This document shows, in pieces, positions 18,542 to 27,833 of a DNA stretch of 64,000 nucleotides; position 1 is the stretch's first letter; each line of letters opens with the position of its first letter. The notes under the pieces were generated by a model that saw only the letters and a list, made by a program, of their open reading frames with translations, ran no database searches and was not told the origin of the DNA. The translations under genes and the position numbers were made by a program. This stretch comes from Clostridium sp. CF012. GTDB taxonomy: Bacteria; Bacillota; Clostridia; Clostridiales; Clostridiaceae. The stretch covers positions 1 to 64,000 of the forward strand of contig NZ_JAHLEF010000010.1 of NCBI RefSeq assembly GCF_018861755.1. Reading direction: 5' to 3'.

Positions 18542-18578
18542 AAATACTAGCTTAAAAAGCTAGTATGTTCACCCCCTA
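18542..18578 (-). promoter_or_regulatory. Hairpin between Shine-Dalgarno and start codon of nrdJ
   Basis: On the minus strand GGGGGTG is followed by the hairpin ACTAGCTT-TTT-AAGCTAGT and then ATTTATTATG. There is no Shine-Dalgarno sequence at normal distance from the ATG. Folding the hairpin would shorten the ~31-nt gap to about 12 nt. Seen: the sequence. Inferred: that the stem-loop aligns the ribosome binding site. Confidence 0.45.
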
Positions 18579-18691
18579 TTGTTTTCTCGAATTTAAGTTA
18601 AATCTAAAATATATTGCTGCGTGTTGGTATTACTCACACAGAAGCTTTTCATAATTAATTAGTATCACCTTGTATGCTAAAAGAAGATAGT

Positions 18692-18738
18692 ATACAATAT
18701 GTAGTGAGTACAAAGAAATTCATCACTATATATGGTAT
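18692..18738. promoter_or_regulatory. Tandem NrdR boxes upstream of nrdJ
   Basis: CAATATGTAG (18695-18704) and CTATATATGG (18726-18735) each match the NrdR core CWATATATWG at 9 of 10 positions. Their centres are 31 bp apart, the spacing known for NrdR box pairs in front of ribonucleotide reductase genes. NrdR represses these genes at high dATP. An imperfect palindrome (TTGTATGCTA/TAGTATACAA, 18670-18697) lies next to them. Confidence 0.7.
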
Positions 18739-18914
18739 TATATATTAAAATAATATATAATACAAATGAAATTGTATTATATAAAGTTTTATAAATCAAC
18801 ATAAAGTGTTAAACAATAATACGACAAATAGTATGATGAATAATAGGTAAATTTATATCATATCGGGTATAATAGACATGTACTTATTATTTTAGAAGAG
18901 GTGATTGAAAACTT

Positions 18915-19421
18915 ATGATACATCAATTTGATGGAGAAATACCTACTATACACAAGCAATCTTTTGTGGCTATAAGTGCAGATGTTATAGGAAATGTATT
19001 TATAGGACAGCATAGTAACATTTGGTTTGGGGCTGTATTAAGAGGGGATATGGATAATATATCTATAGGTACATATTCAAATATTCAAGACAATTGTACG
19101 GTACATACTGATAAGAATTTTCCAGTGCATATAGGAGATTATGTAACTATAGGGCATAATTCCATAATACATGGTTGTAAAATTTCAAGTAATACTTTAA
19201 TTGGCATGGGAAGCACTATACTTGATGGAGCTGAAATAGGAGAATATACTATAATTGGTGCTAGCAGCTTAATTACTCAAGGGAAGAAAATACCTTCTGG
19301 TGTTCTTTGTATGGGAGTACCAGCAAAGATAATTCGCGAACTAACCATAGAAGAAAAACAAGGCTTAAAAGAATCCGCGGAGCATTATGTAGAACTTTCA
19401 ATGAAATATATAATAAAGTAA
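18915..19421 (+). CDS. Gamma-carbonic-anhydrase-like hexapeptide protein
   Basis: 168 residues forming a left-handed beta helix of the YrdA/PaaY type. Metal-ligand histidines of gamma carbonic anhydrases are present in NCTVHTDK and YVTIGHNSIIHGC. Hexapeptide turns such as LIGMGSTILDGAEIGEYTII run through the middle, and a helical tail closes the trimer. Members bind zinc or iron; carbonic anhydrase activity is not certain. The start is 12 bases after GAGGTG. It diverges from nrdJ. Confidence 0.87.
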   Translation: MIHQFDGEIPTIHKQSFVAISADVIGNVFIGQHSNIWFGAVLRGDMDNISIGTYSNIQDNCTVHTDKNFPVHIGDYVTIGHNSIIHGCKISSNTLIGMGSTILDGAEIGEYTIIGASSLITQGKKIPSGVLCMGVPAKIIRELTIEEKQGLKESAEHYVELSMKYIIK

Positions 19422-19534
19422 ATCTGATCAAATATAGTAACATTTCTTGTAAAATTTTATTTACTAGAAGGTTACTGTATTTTTTTGTAGAATATTATTT
19501 AGATATGTTATGGGATATAAGGGGGGCATGAATT

Positions 19535-21442
19535 TTGAAATTTATGAGATTTAGATATGAAGAGAAGAAAAAAAGGTTAATATCCTTATTGATGTCAAGT
19601 GCTTTGGTTGGTAATATTTTTAGTTTTTCAGCTGTAAATGTTTATGCAACAACACATAAAGAGGATTTTATAATTTTAGATGAAAAAATTGCCAATGGAG
19701 TACAATACATAGAGCAAAAAAGAAATTATTATGATACGGATAAAAGTGGCATACAGCTAAAGCAGACGCTAAATATTATTAAGGCAGATTTGAACAACAG
19801 TGATGTGGGTCTCATATTCGCTAAAGCAAAAGATGTAGTGCTAGCAAAGGATACAGTATCAAAACAAATTGGGCAAGAAATATCTAAAAATAACAGTGTA
19901 GTAGGAGGAGTCAATGGTGATTTCTTCAATATGGTTATAGGCGCAAGTGTAGGCCCGCAAATTAAAGATGGAGTACCTTTGGTAGGATATACTTGCAAGG
20001 CAGATGAAAGTAGATATCCAATATTCGGTATAGATAAAAATGGTAAGCTCTTTATAGAAAACCTGAGCTTTAGTGGCAAGCTCATAAAGGGTGACTCTAC
20101 ATTAGATGATCCTAACGCAAATGTAGAGCAACAAAGTGTACTTATAGATAGTGTTAATAGATTTGGTGAATTTGAAGTGAATAAGTTCAGCGTGAAAAAC
20201 AGTTTAATGGTACTCACACCAGATTATAGTCTAGATCGAAAAATAAAACAGTCAGTTTATGCACCAAGTGAGGTATTGACAGTAATTAGGGGAATAGATG
20301 GTCCTGTTTTATTAGACAAGCAGTTTACAGGGGTAATTGAAAGTATAGGGGGCGGAAACAAAGAAGTAATTATTCCTAAAGATGGTATAGTTATTGCATC
20401 GAATGGTACAAAAGCTACTTGGGTAAAAGGAAATCTTAAAGCAGGAGATAAGGTGAAGTTTAACCTAGGATTTAACAAGAAAGATATTGTTAGTGCTATG
20501 GGAGGATATAATTATCTGGTTAAAAATGGGGAAGCATTATCGGCGGCAGTGATGATAAGTGCCGGTGTAGACAAATATCTTGCAACCTCTAGAAAACCTA
20601 GAACTGCCATTGGAATAACTTCGGATAATAAGGTTATTGCATTAACTGTTGGAGGAGGACAAGCTTCAGCCTCATTTAGTGATGGAGCTACTTTATCAGA
20701 AATGGCTAATTTAATGGTTGAATTAGGTGTAACAACTGCGTTGAATTTTGATGGTAGTGGTTCAACCCAGATGAATGTACGTCGTTATGCAGAAAACGAT
20801 AATACCATTGTTAATGTGCCATCTGATGGTTCAGAAAGAGCTGTAACTAATACTGTTTTATTTACTAATAATGCACCTATAACAAATACAGCGGGTGATA
20901 TTATTATGAAAAAAAATATGCTTGTATATAAAAATTCATCTTATAATTTTAGTCTAAAAGGAGTTGACACTAATTTACATCCTATGAATTTTTCAGACAA
21001 AAATGTTAACTGGTCTATTCAAGGAGAAGTTGGACAAGTTACTTCTAAAGGTGAGTTCCTGGCTGGTAATAAAGCGGCAATTGGAGCAGTAAAAGCTTCT
21101 TTAGATGGTATTACAGGAAGCACAGTGGTTACGGTGCTAGATTCCTTAGGCTCATTAAGTATAACGGATAAAGATATAATTTTATTAAAGCAAGGGGACA
21201 CGTATCAATTTTCTGTAAAATCCAGTAATGAAAAAGGTGAAAATGTTTTAATTGATAATAAATCAGTAAAATGGACGGTGACAAGTAATGATTTGCAAAT
21301 TGATGAAAATGGATTATTAAAAGTTACAGGTAAAGAGGGAATGGGAGAAGTAATAGCGGAAGCTGGAGGCAAAAGGGCAATTGTTAAAATAGATAAGCTT
21401 GAACACAATGATGAAACAATAAAAAATACTAGTGAGGTATAG
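19535..21442 (+). CDS. Secreted phosphodiester glycosidase (NAGPA-domain) with Ig-like C-terminal repeats
   Basis: 635 residues. A signal peptide lies after a Lys-rich start (residues ~14-40, SLLMSSALVGNIFSFSAVNVYA). The NAGPA/DUF2233 catalytic domain spans about 90-450: GGVNGDFFNM, SRKPRTAIGIT, ALTVGGGQ and TALNFDGSGSTQM are its motifs. C-terminal ~170 residues form two bacterial Ig-like (BIG2-type) modules. Such proteins cleave GlcNAc-phosphodiester linkages, possibly in cell-wall polymers. I keep the TTG start at 19535 (GGGGGG eight bases upstream); the ATG at 19544 is the alternative. Confidence 0.85.
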   Translation: MKFMRFRYEEKKKRLISLLMSSALVGNIFSFSAVNVYATTHKEDFIILDEKIANGVQYIEQKRNYYDTDKSGIQLKQTLNIIKADLNNSDVGLIFAKAKDVVLAKDTVSKQIGQEISKNNSVVGGVNGDFFNMVIGASVGPQIKDGVPLVGYTCKADESRYPIFGIDKNGKLFIENLSFSGKLIKGDSTLDDPNANVEQQSVLIDSVNRFGEFEVNKFSVKNSLMVLTPDYSLDRKIKQSVYAPSEVLTVIRGIDGPVLLDKQFTGVIESIGGGNKEVIIPKDGIVIASNGTKATWVKGNLKAGDKVKFNLGFNKKDIVSAMGGYNYLVKNGEALSAAVMISAGVDKYLATSRKPRTAIGITSDNKVIALTVGGGQASASFSDGATLSEMANLMVELGVTTALNFDGSGSTQMNVRRYAENDNTIVNVPSDGSERAVTNTVLFTNNAPITNTAGDIIMKKNMLVYKNSSYNFSLKGVDTNLHPMNFSDKNVNWSIQGEVGQVTSKGEFLAGNKAAIGAVKASLDGITGSTVVTVLDSLGSLSITDKDIILLKQGDTYQFSVKSSNEKGENVLIDNKSVKWTVTSNDLQIDENGLLKVTGKEGMGEVIAEAGGKRAIVKIDKLEHNDETIKNTSEV

Positions 21443-21530
21443 TTAATTTAATAAGGACGAATGCTGAACGTCATAAGCAATATAGATTATTAAATCTGCT
21501 ACGGTAAATGGTTATAATTGGGCGGAAACT

Positions 21531-21576
21531 AGGGACGGTTAACAACTATTTATATAAATAGTTGTTAACCGTCCCT
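21531..21576. repeat. Perfect 46-bp palindrome of the GTTAACCGTCCC family
   Basis: Two head-to-head copies of ATAGTTGTTAACCGTCCCT form a 23-bp perfect inverted repeat with no loop, 90 bp after the phosphodiester glycosidase gene. The trailing TTATTTTTA could let it end transcription. Confidence 0.85.
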
Positions 21577-21684
21577 TATTTTTACCTTATTTAAAAAAAT
21601 AGCTTTTATTTTCATGAGTTTTTAACTACAATAGAAGTAGGGATTTAGAAGTAGGGATTTATTGTTTTTTAAGGAGTGAGAAGA

Positions 21685-22182
21685 ATGATAAAATTAAATG
21701 GAATAGAAAAGATGACAAATGAGCAGAAATATAAATATATGCTTATTCTTTTAGAAGGACAGCTCAGCTCAGAAAAAAATGACTTAGCAAATCTATCAAA
21801 TGCTGCTGCAATTATTAAAGCAGTTATGGATAGATTAAATTGGGCAGGGTTTTACATACTACGCGAAAACACATTGGTGCTTGGAATGTTCCAGGGCCTT
21901 CCAGCTTGTAACAGGATAGAAATAGGTAAAGGTGTATGTGGAACAGCAGTAGCTACAAAAAAACTTCAGCGTATAGAAAATGTGAATGAGTTCCCAGGAC
22001 ACATTGCTTGCGACTGTGCAACAAATTCCGAAATTGTTATACCTATAATAAAAGACGGTGTAGTTTATGGAGTTTTAGATTTAGACAGTCCAGAGCTAGG
22101 AAGATTTACAGAGCTTGAAGAAAAATATTTAGTGCAATTTGTTTCTAAACTTAACAAATACATAGATTGGTCAAAAGTTTAA
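21685..22182 (+). CDS. msrC: Free methionine-(R)-sulfoxide reductase (GAF-type)
   Basis: About 165 residues with a single GAF domain. Catalytic cysteines of the fRMsr family are in GVCGTAV and HIACDCATNSEIVIPI, and the N-terminal NWAGFYI and the LDLDSPELGRFTE segment are typical. It reduces free methionine-R-sulfoxide and repairs oxidative damage. The start is the ATG at 21685 with AAGGAG eight bases upstream; the GTG at 21676 overlaps that site. A structured repeat starts on its stop codon. Confidence 0.9.
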   Translation: MIKLNGIEKMTNEQKYKYMLILLEGQLSSEKNDLANLSNAAAIIKAVMDRLNWAGFYILRENTLVLGMFQGLPACNRIEIGKGVCGTAVATKKLQRIENVNEFPGHIACDCATNSEIVIPIIKDGVVYGVLDLDSPELGRFTELEEKYLVQFVSKLNKYIDWSKV

Positions 22183-22284
22183 CGACATTTCAGAAGGAAG
22201 GTTTCCTATTACTATAAGCAGGTGGATAAATGCTATAATAAAGAGAAACTTAAGTGGATGTACCAATATCCTTCTGAAGTCGTT
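22181..22284. repeat. Structured repeat of the CAGAAGGA...TCCTTCTG family, copy 1 (86-bp core)
   Basis: The core runs from CAGAAGGA (22191-22198) to TCCTTCTG (22269-22276). The pairing extends outward as AACGAC/GTCGTT, giving a 16-bp stem with a 2-nt bulge. Inside, AGCAGGTG begins 26 nt and CTTAAG 58 nt from the core start. A second copy at 40515-40599, in opposite orientation, has the same blocks at offsets 27 and 57. It touches the stop codon of the fRMsr gene. Confidence 0.65.
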
Positions 22285-22335
22285 AATATTACAGCTTCGC
22301 AGAAGATGATTAAATAAGAGGTAGGAGATTATAAA

Positions 22336-23175
22336 ATGATAAACATAGGAGATTTAAATAATTTAAAAGTAGTTAGGCGAGCAGAATTTGGGTACTATTT
22401 AGACGCTTGTACAGGAAACACTAGTGATGACGTACTACTTCCAATGAAAAGTACTTTAGGTAGAGCACTTAATATTGATGATGAAGTTGAAGCCTTTGTA
22501 TACAGAGATTCAAGTGATAGGTTAATTTCAACTTTAAAGAAACCACTTGCTAAGGTAGGGGATTTAGCTTATCTTAAGGTGATTGACATGACTACAATTG
22601 GGAGTTTTGTAGAAATTGGTCTAGAAAGAGATGTATTAGTTCCCTTTAAGGAGGAAAATTATAAATTAGAAACAGGCAGAAAATATCTTTTTTATATATA
22701 TTTAGATAAGACTGGAAGAATTGCAGCTACTACTTTTGTTGATAAATATTTATATGAGACAGATTCATATAAAATTGATGATGAAGTGGAAGGTACAGTA
22801 TACGGAATTCAGACTAATGGTACTGTAATGATAGCTATTGATGATATTTATAGAGGGGTTATTCTAAGAAATGAAAATTATATGAATATAACGCCTGGAG
22901 ATAGATTAAAAGTAAGAGTAAAAAAATATTATGAAGATGGCAAAATGGACTTAACAGTAAGAAAACCAAGACTAGAAGAAAGAGATGCAGTTGAGGAGCA
23001 AATATTAGGATATTTAAATAGCTCTAATGGGTCTATGCCATACAATGATAAGAGTTCTCCAGATGATATAAAGAAAGTCTTTAAAACCAGCAAAAATGCC
23101 TTTAAAAGAGCATTAGGTGGCCTTATGAAAAGTGACCTAATTCTTCAAGACGAAGAAGGTACTAGGTTAAAATAA
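22336..23175 (+). CDS. cvfB: CvfB-family S1 RNA-binding protein
   Basis: 279 residues. Three S1-like beta-barrels followed by a winged-helix C-terminal domain (from about 215; MPYNDKSSPDDIKKVFKTSK is its start). This is the CvfB/YitL layout of Firmicutes, a conserved RNA-binding factor that influences virulence-gene expression in staphylococci. GTAGGAGAT lies before the start. It follows the 86-bp structured repeat and ends at a bidirectional terminator. Confidence 0.9.
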   Translation: MINIGDLNNLKVVRRAEFGYYLDACTGNTSDDVLLPMKSTLGRALNIDDEVEAFVYRDSSDRLISTLKKPLAKVGDLAYLKVIDMTTIGSFVEIGLERDVLVPFKEENYKLETGRKYLFYIYLDKTGRIAATTFVDKYLYETDSYKIDDEVEGTVYGIQTNGTVMIAIDDIYRGVILRNENYMNITPGDRLKVRVKKYYEDGKMDLTVRKPRLEERDAVEEQILGYLNSSNGSMPYNDKSSPDDIKKVFKTSKNAFKRALGGLMKSDLILQDEEGTRLK

Positions 23176-23202
23176 ATTATTATATATCACATTTTTAGAA
23201 AA

Positions 23203-23244
23203 AAGTAAGAGTCTGATGAGTTAATCATCAGGCTCTTACTTTGT
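23203..23244. terminator. Bidirectional terminator between cvfB and the Ca2+ ATPase
   Basis: AAGTAAGAGTCTGATGA-GTTAA-TCATCAGGCTCTTACTTT is a 17-bp stem with one mispair, between convergent genes. Confidence 0.85.
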
Positions 23245-23255
23245 TATATAGTTCC

Positions 23256-25919
23256 TTATATTATGGAAGAACTGCGTCTGAATGTTTTTACAATTTCATT
23301 CAAAAGTAGTGGCATAAGAGATAGGATAGTAACAAAACCCCAATCCATTAAACTTAAGGAATGAACACTAAAAACATTTGCTAGAAATGGCACAGTTATT
23401 ATAAAATCTTGCAGCAGTATTCCAAAAACTATAGCTCCAATTAAATACTTGTTTGAAAACAAACCTATTTGGAATATGGATTTTCTTTCATTTCTCATAT
23501 TTAGTGAATGAACTAGTTGAGAAACACTAAGGACTACAAAGGCCATAGTTTGAGCATGTTTTAGTGCATCTTCTGAGAGGTTACTCGGGAATAGTGGGAA
23601 GAGACTTGTGTCTCCACTATAATATTTTGCACCTATTATAAATGCCGATAGGGTTAATATACCGATTAAAAGTCCGTTAAGAAGTAAATTTAATGATTCA
23701 CCCTTAAATAAACTATCCTTTGGACTCCGAGGTTTATATTTCATCACATCAGGGTCGCCAGGATCTACACCTAAAGCTAGGGCTGGAAGCGTATCTGTTA
23801 TTAGGTTAATCCATAATATATGGATAGGTCTAAGCGGAGACGCCCAGCCTAAAAGTATTGCAAGAAACAGAGCTATAATTTCTCCGATATTACAGGATAG
23901 AAGGAATATTATAGTTTTCTTGATATTAGTGAAGATGGTTCGTCCTTCCCTTATAGCAGCAACGATAGTTGAAAAGTTATCATCCAAGAGTATCATATCA
24001 GCAGCACCTTTAGCCACATCAGTACCGGTTATACCCATGGCTACTCCTATGTCTGCCATTTTAAGAGAGGGAGCGTCGTTTACACCGTCACCAGTCATTG
24101 ATACAATGTTTCCTTTTGCTTTAAGAGCGCGTACAATCTTCACTTTATGTTCCGGGGACACTCTTGCGAATACTCTAATACTCTCAATTCTATTATTTAG
24201 TTCTTCTTCAGACATTTTATCAAGTTCGGTGCCAGATATAACTTCAGAAGGATCATTAGCAATATTTAATTCTTTGGCTATAGCAAAAGCTGTGTTTTGG
24301 TGATCGCCTGTTATCATTACAGTTTGTATTCCCGACTTCATGCACAGGGAAATAGAATCTTTAACCTCGAGCCTTGGAGGATCTATCATACCTACAAGTC
24401 CTATAAGTATTAAATCACTTTCAAGTGAATCAATCTCTACATGAGAGGTGGGAAGGATTTTATAAGCCGCACCTAGTACCCTTAGTGCATTATCAGACAT
24501 ATTATTTGAGGCAGCTAATATTTCACTTTTGATAGTAGGGGTGATGCCTATTATACTTCCTTTAATATATGCCTTTGTGCATAGATTTAATAGATTATCA
24601 ATAGCGCCTTTTGTCATTACGTAATATTCATTATCATATTTATTTACAGTAGTCATTAATTTTCTATCTGAATCAAAAGGAATTTCATCAATTCTTTTAT
24701 GTGTTTTTTCTAATTCGTCTTTAAATATGCTATAGTTTACCCCAGCTTGTAATAGAGCAACTTCTGTGGGGTCGCCAGTTTTTGAATTTTCGGAGTAAGT
24801 AGCATCATTGCATAAAATAAGATTTTCTAGTAAGAGCTTATGCTCATTGTCATTAATATTTAGACTGTCTATAGCTCCTAAGTTACCATCAGCATAGAAT
24901 TTTGTTACTGTCATTTTATTTTGAGTTAAAGTACCTGTCTTATCTGAACAAATAATATTTACCGAACCTAAAGTTTCAACAGCAGGTAATTTACGTACAA
25001 TAGCATTTTCCTTTATCATCTTTTGAACTCCCATAGCAAGAACTATAGTTACTATAGCAGGAAGACCTTCAGGAATAGCAGCAACAGCTAAACTTATGGA
25101 AACAAGTAGCATTTCAAAAAGATCTCTCTTTTGAAGAACACCAACAATAAACATAAGAGCACATATCAATAGAGCACCTATTCCCAGATATTTACCAAGC
25201 TGCGCTAGTTTCTTTTGCAGCGGGGTCTCCTCGTCTACTTTTTCATCGAGCATCTTAGCAATCTTACCTATTTGAGTTTCCATTCCAGTAGATACAGCTA
25301 TGCCAACTCCTCTACCATAGGTTGCAAGAGTTGACATAAAGAGCATGTTTTTTTGATCACCCAGTGGTATATCCTCGCCCGTTAAGACTAGAGAGGCATC
25401 TTTATCCACAGGGACAGATTCTCCTGTAAGTGTGGATTCTTCTATTTTTAAATTTGCAGCTTCAATAAGTCTTAAATCGCAGGGAACATATCTTCCTGCA
25501 TCGATAATAATAATATCTCCAGGTACAACTTCCACTGATGGGATTTCTTTTAACTGCCCATCTCTTTTGACTACAGCCTTTGGAGTAGATAATTTTTTCA
25601 GTGCATCAAGAGCTTTTTCTGCTTTAGACTCCTGAATAATCCCTACTGTAGCATTAATAATAATTACAATAGCAATTATTATTGCGTCACTTGTTTCACC
25701 AAGGAGGGCAGAAATCACCGCAGCTGCAAGTAAAATGTAAATTAAAATATCATTTAGTTGGGCAAAAAACATGGCTATAAGGGTTTTAGGTTTTTTAGTT
25801 ATTAATTGGTTTAGTCCGAATTTTTCTCTATTTAGTTCGCTTTGCTCTTGAGAAAGTCCTGTTATTGGATTCGTGTCTAGTTCTTTTAAAACCTCCTCAA
25901 TAGTTTTGTTGAAAAACAT
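23256..25919 (-). CDS. Calcium-transporting P-type ATPase (P2A)
   Basis: About 887 residues with ten membrane helices expected. Domain order: N-terminal cation-ATPase domain; TGES dephosphorylation loop (LTGESVPVDKD); M4 Ca2+ motif IPEGLPAIV; phosphorylation site CSDKTGTLTQNK; nucleotide site KGAIDNLL; hinge MTGDGVNDAPSLK; C-terminal helices with LWINLITDTLPALALG. It exports Ca2+ from the cytosol at the cost of ATP. The start is the ATG at 25919 with GAGGTG six bases before; the GTG at 25928 lies inside that site. Mn2+ transport cannot be excluded. Confidence 0.92.
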   Translation of the reverse strand: MFFNKTIEEVLKELDTNPITGLSQEQSELNREKFGLNQLITKKPKTLIAMFFAQLNDILIYILLAAAVISALLGETSDAIIIAIVIIINATVGIIQESKAEKALDALKKLSTPKAVVKRDGQLKEIPSVEVVPGDIIIIDAGRYVPCDLRLIEAANLKIEESTLTGESVPVDKDASLVLTGEDIPLGDQKNMLFMSTLATYGRGVGIAVSTGMETQIGKIAKMLDEKVDEETPLQKKLAQLGKYLGIGALLICALMFIVGVLQKRDLFEMLLVSISLAVAAIPEGLPAIVTIVLAMGVQKMIKENAIVRKLPAVETLGSVNIICSDKTGTLTQNKMTVTKFYADGNLGAIDSLNINDNEHKLLLENLILCNDATYSENSKTGDPTEVALLQAGVNYSIFKDELEKTHKRIDEIPFDSDRKLMTTVNKYDNEYYVMTKGAIDNLLNLCTKAYIKGSIIGITPTIKSEILAASNNMSDNALRVLGAAYKILPTSHVEIDSLESDLILIGLVGMIDPPRLEVKDSISLCMKSGIQTVMITGDHQNTAFAIAKELNIANDPSEVISGTELDKMSEEELNNRIESIRVFARVSPEHKVKIVRALKAKGNIVSMTGDGVNDAPSLKMADIGVAMGITGTDVAKGAADMILLDDNFSTIVAAIREGRTIFTNIKKTIIFLLSCNIGEIIALFLAILLGWASPLRPIHILWINLITDTLPALALGVDPGDPDVMKYKPRSPKDSLFKGESLNLLLNGLLIGILTLSAFIIGAKYYSGDTSLFPLFPSNLSEDALKHAQTMAFVVLSVSQLVHSLNMRNERKSIFQIGLFSNKYLIGAIVFGILLQDFIITVPFLANVFSVHSLSLMDWGFVTILSLMPLLLNEIVKTFRRSSSII

Positions 25920-26025
25920 TAATATCACCTCGACTTATAGTATTTGTTATTATAGCTGAATTTATTAAAAACAAGAAAATTATTATACAAACACTTAGTA
26001 AATAAAGAGAATTGATTAGCAGTAG

Positions 26026-26562
26026 TTACATGGGGATTAAACCATAAAACACAATACCTAATATCCCTGAAATAATTATTATTAAAATTGGATGAAGTTT
26101 ATTTGTAAGCAGAAGTCCCAAAATTATGATCCCAATTATTACACTTTTAATGTCCCTATAAGATTCTTTTCCAAGAGATAGGAATACAGAGATTATAAGT
26201 CCAATTAGGGCAGGTCTCATACCTGCTAGTGCAGCCTTCATTATGTAGGATTCCTTAAATTTAACAATATAGTGATTAGCTATAGAAACTAAGATAAAAG
26301 AAAAGGAAACTACACCTAGGGTTGCAGAAATACTACCTAGTATACCAGAAACCTTAAAACCTACAAAAGTAGCTGAATTTATTGCTATAGGGCCAGGAGT
26401 CATTTGTGATATACCAATAATATCAATAAACTCTTTATAAGTAATCCAATTATGACTATTTACAATTTCTCTCTGGATAAGTGGAAGCATTGCATAGCCT
26501 CCACCAAAGCTAAAGGCACCTATTTTTAAGAAGGATAAGAAAATTTGAATTAGATTAGACAT
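26026..26562 (-). CDS. chrA: Chromate transporter half-subunit (second gene of pair)
   Basis: 178 residues, one CHR domain with ~5-6 hydrophobic helices. FGGGYAMLPLIQREIV and MTPGPIAINSATFVG are the conserved CHR motifs. Its ATG directly follows the TAA of the upstream paralogue, so they are translationally coupled and probably form an antiparallel heterodimer. Such short CHR pairs move chromate or perhaps other oxyanions; the natural substrate is not known. Confidence 0.88.
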   Translation of the reverse strand: MSNLIQIFLSFLKIGAFSFGGGYAMLPLIQREIVNSHNWITYKEFIDIIGISQMTPGPIAINSATFVGFKVSGILGSISATLGVVSFSFILVSIANHYIVKFKESYIMKAALAGMRPALIGLIISVFLSLGKESYRDIKSVIIGIIILGLLLTNKLHPILIIIISGILGIVFYGLIPM

Positions 26563-27099
26563 TTACTCCACCTTCTTTCCGAGAAATATAACCCCGTATA
26601 ATCCAGATAAAAGTATAACTATAACAGGATGTACATTTAAGAATAATATACTTGCCATGGAAACTAAAATTATTATAAGATTTGCATAGTTTTTCTTTAA
26701 AGATTTAGATAAGCTTACTACGGCTATGAGTATAAGCATTGGTACCGCAGCAGAAATACCTTTGAAAACCAGATCTACATAATAATAATCCCTAAATTTC
26801 ATAAAAAAAACTGCAATTAATAAAATTATAAAAAATGAAGGTAATACCACTCCTAGTAGTCCAATGATAGCCCCAAGTAGTCCGCTAATTCTATAGCCAA
26901 TAAATATACTACTATTAACGGCTAAGGCTCCAGGAAAGGTCTGAGAAATAACAATTATATCTAAGAAATCTTCTTTAGATAGCCACTTTTTTTTATTTAC
27001 AACTTCCATCTCAATGAGTGGTATCATGGCATAACCTCCACCAAAAGTAAAAGCTCCTATTTTAAAGAAAGTCCAAAACATATTTAGTAGTCTTTTCAT
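26563..27099 (-). CDS. chrA: Chromate transporter half-subunit (first gene of pair)
   Basis: 178 residues, paralogous to its downstream partner: FGGGYAMIPLIEMEVV, and QTFPGALAVNSSIFIGY in place of the MTPGP motif. TTAGGAGTG precedes the start. Paired half-length CHR proteins are usual in Firmicutes. The difference in the PGP motif between partners fits specialised halves of one transporter. Confidence 0.88.
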   Translation of the reverse strand: MKRLLNMFWTFFKIGAFTFGGGYAMIPLIEMEVVNKKKWLSKEDFLDIIVISQTFPGALAVNSSIFIGYRISGLLGAIIGLLGVVLPSFFIILLIAVFFMKFRDYYYVDLVFKGISAAVPMLILIAVVSLSKSLKKNYANLIIILVSMASILFLNVHPVIVILLSGLYGVIFLGKKVE

Positions 27100-27403
27100 T
27101 TGTTCACTCCTAAAAATTCTAATTTTTTATTATATGGATAGAAATGTTGGTTCTAGCATCATTAAAAGCAAAAACCTATATCTATAATGTATATTATTTA
27201 CCATATTATTATACTAATATAAAAAAATATTGGCAAATTTATAAGTAAAAGAGTTTACATTTGGTTTTAAATGGAGTTATTCTTATATGGCGAGAATTAT
27301 TTTTCTATTGTGTATATTTTTTTTTGTAAAACCCGATATAATGAATATAAGGATATGAAAACATTTAGAGAAATTAATTTATATAGACTAGGGGGTGAAG
27401 AAA

Positions 27404-27826
27404 TTGGAAATATCAAGATCTAGAAGAAATTCAAACGTTACTTCAGACAAGAAAACTGTATCTAGTAAAAAAGATTTTTCTCAAAATTTTAGCTTTGCTA
27501 GGCAACAAAAATCAGAGCAGCAATTAAAGGACATGGTGGAGGACATAAAGAAGAAAGGAAATAGATTGTGTATTACAAAATGTTTCGCAGATGTGCGAGC
27601 TTATAAAAATTTAATTAGAGAGTATTTAGATTCTGTTTTAAAACATATGTACGAGGTTAAAAAGGATATTAGTTTTTGGCAAACACAATATTTTATAACG
27701 GTAGATACTGTAGACCTCAAACTAGAGGAACTAACGCAAATGTTACTCAGCCAAGAAAAAGAAAATCTTGACATAGCTAATACCATTGATGAAATTGCAG
27801 GACTTATTGTAGATATTTATAGATAA
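27404..27826 (+). CDS. YaaR-family protein (DUF327)
   Basis: About 140 residues, a soluble all-helical protein: a basic disordered N terminus (to ~45) then conserved helices with GNRLCITKCFADVRAYKNLI, WQTQYFITVDTVD and a C-terminal IDEIAGLIVDIYR. This is the YaaR family of Firmicutes, of unknown function. The start is taken as TTG at 27404, about nine bases after GGGGG; a GTG at 27395 lies within that site. A long-hairpin repeat begins right after the stop. Confidence 0.8.
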   Translation: MEISRSRRNSNVTSDKKTVSSKKDFSQNFSFARQQKSEQQLKDMVEDIKKKGNRLCITKCFADVRAYKNLIREYLDSVLKHMYEVKKDISFWQTQYFITVDTVDLKLEELTQMLLSQEKENLDIANTIDEIAGLIVDIYR

Positions 27827-27833
27827 AAAAAAG

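Noticed and set aside
18539-18914. Cobalamin riboswitch expected before nrdJ
   Set aside because: No GCCACTG-type B12 box or the associated long-range helices are seen in the leader; only NrdR-like boxes and a small hairpin.
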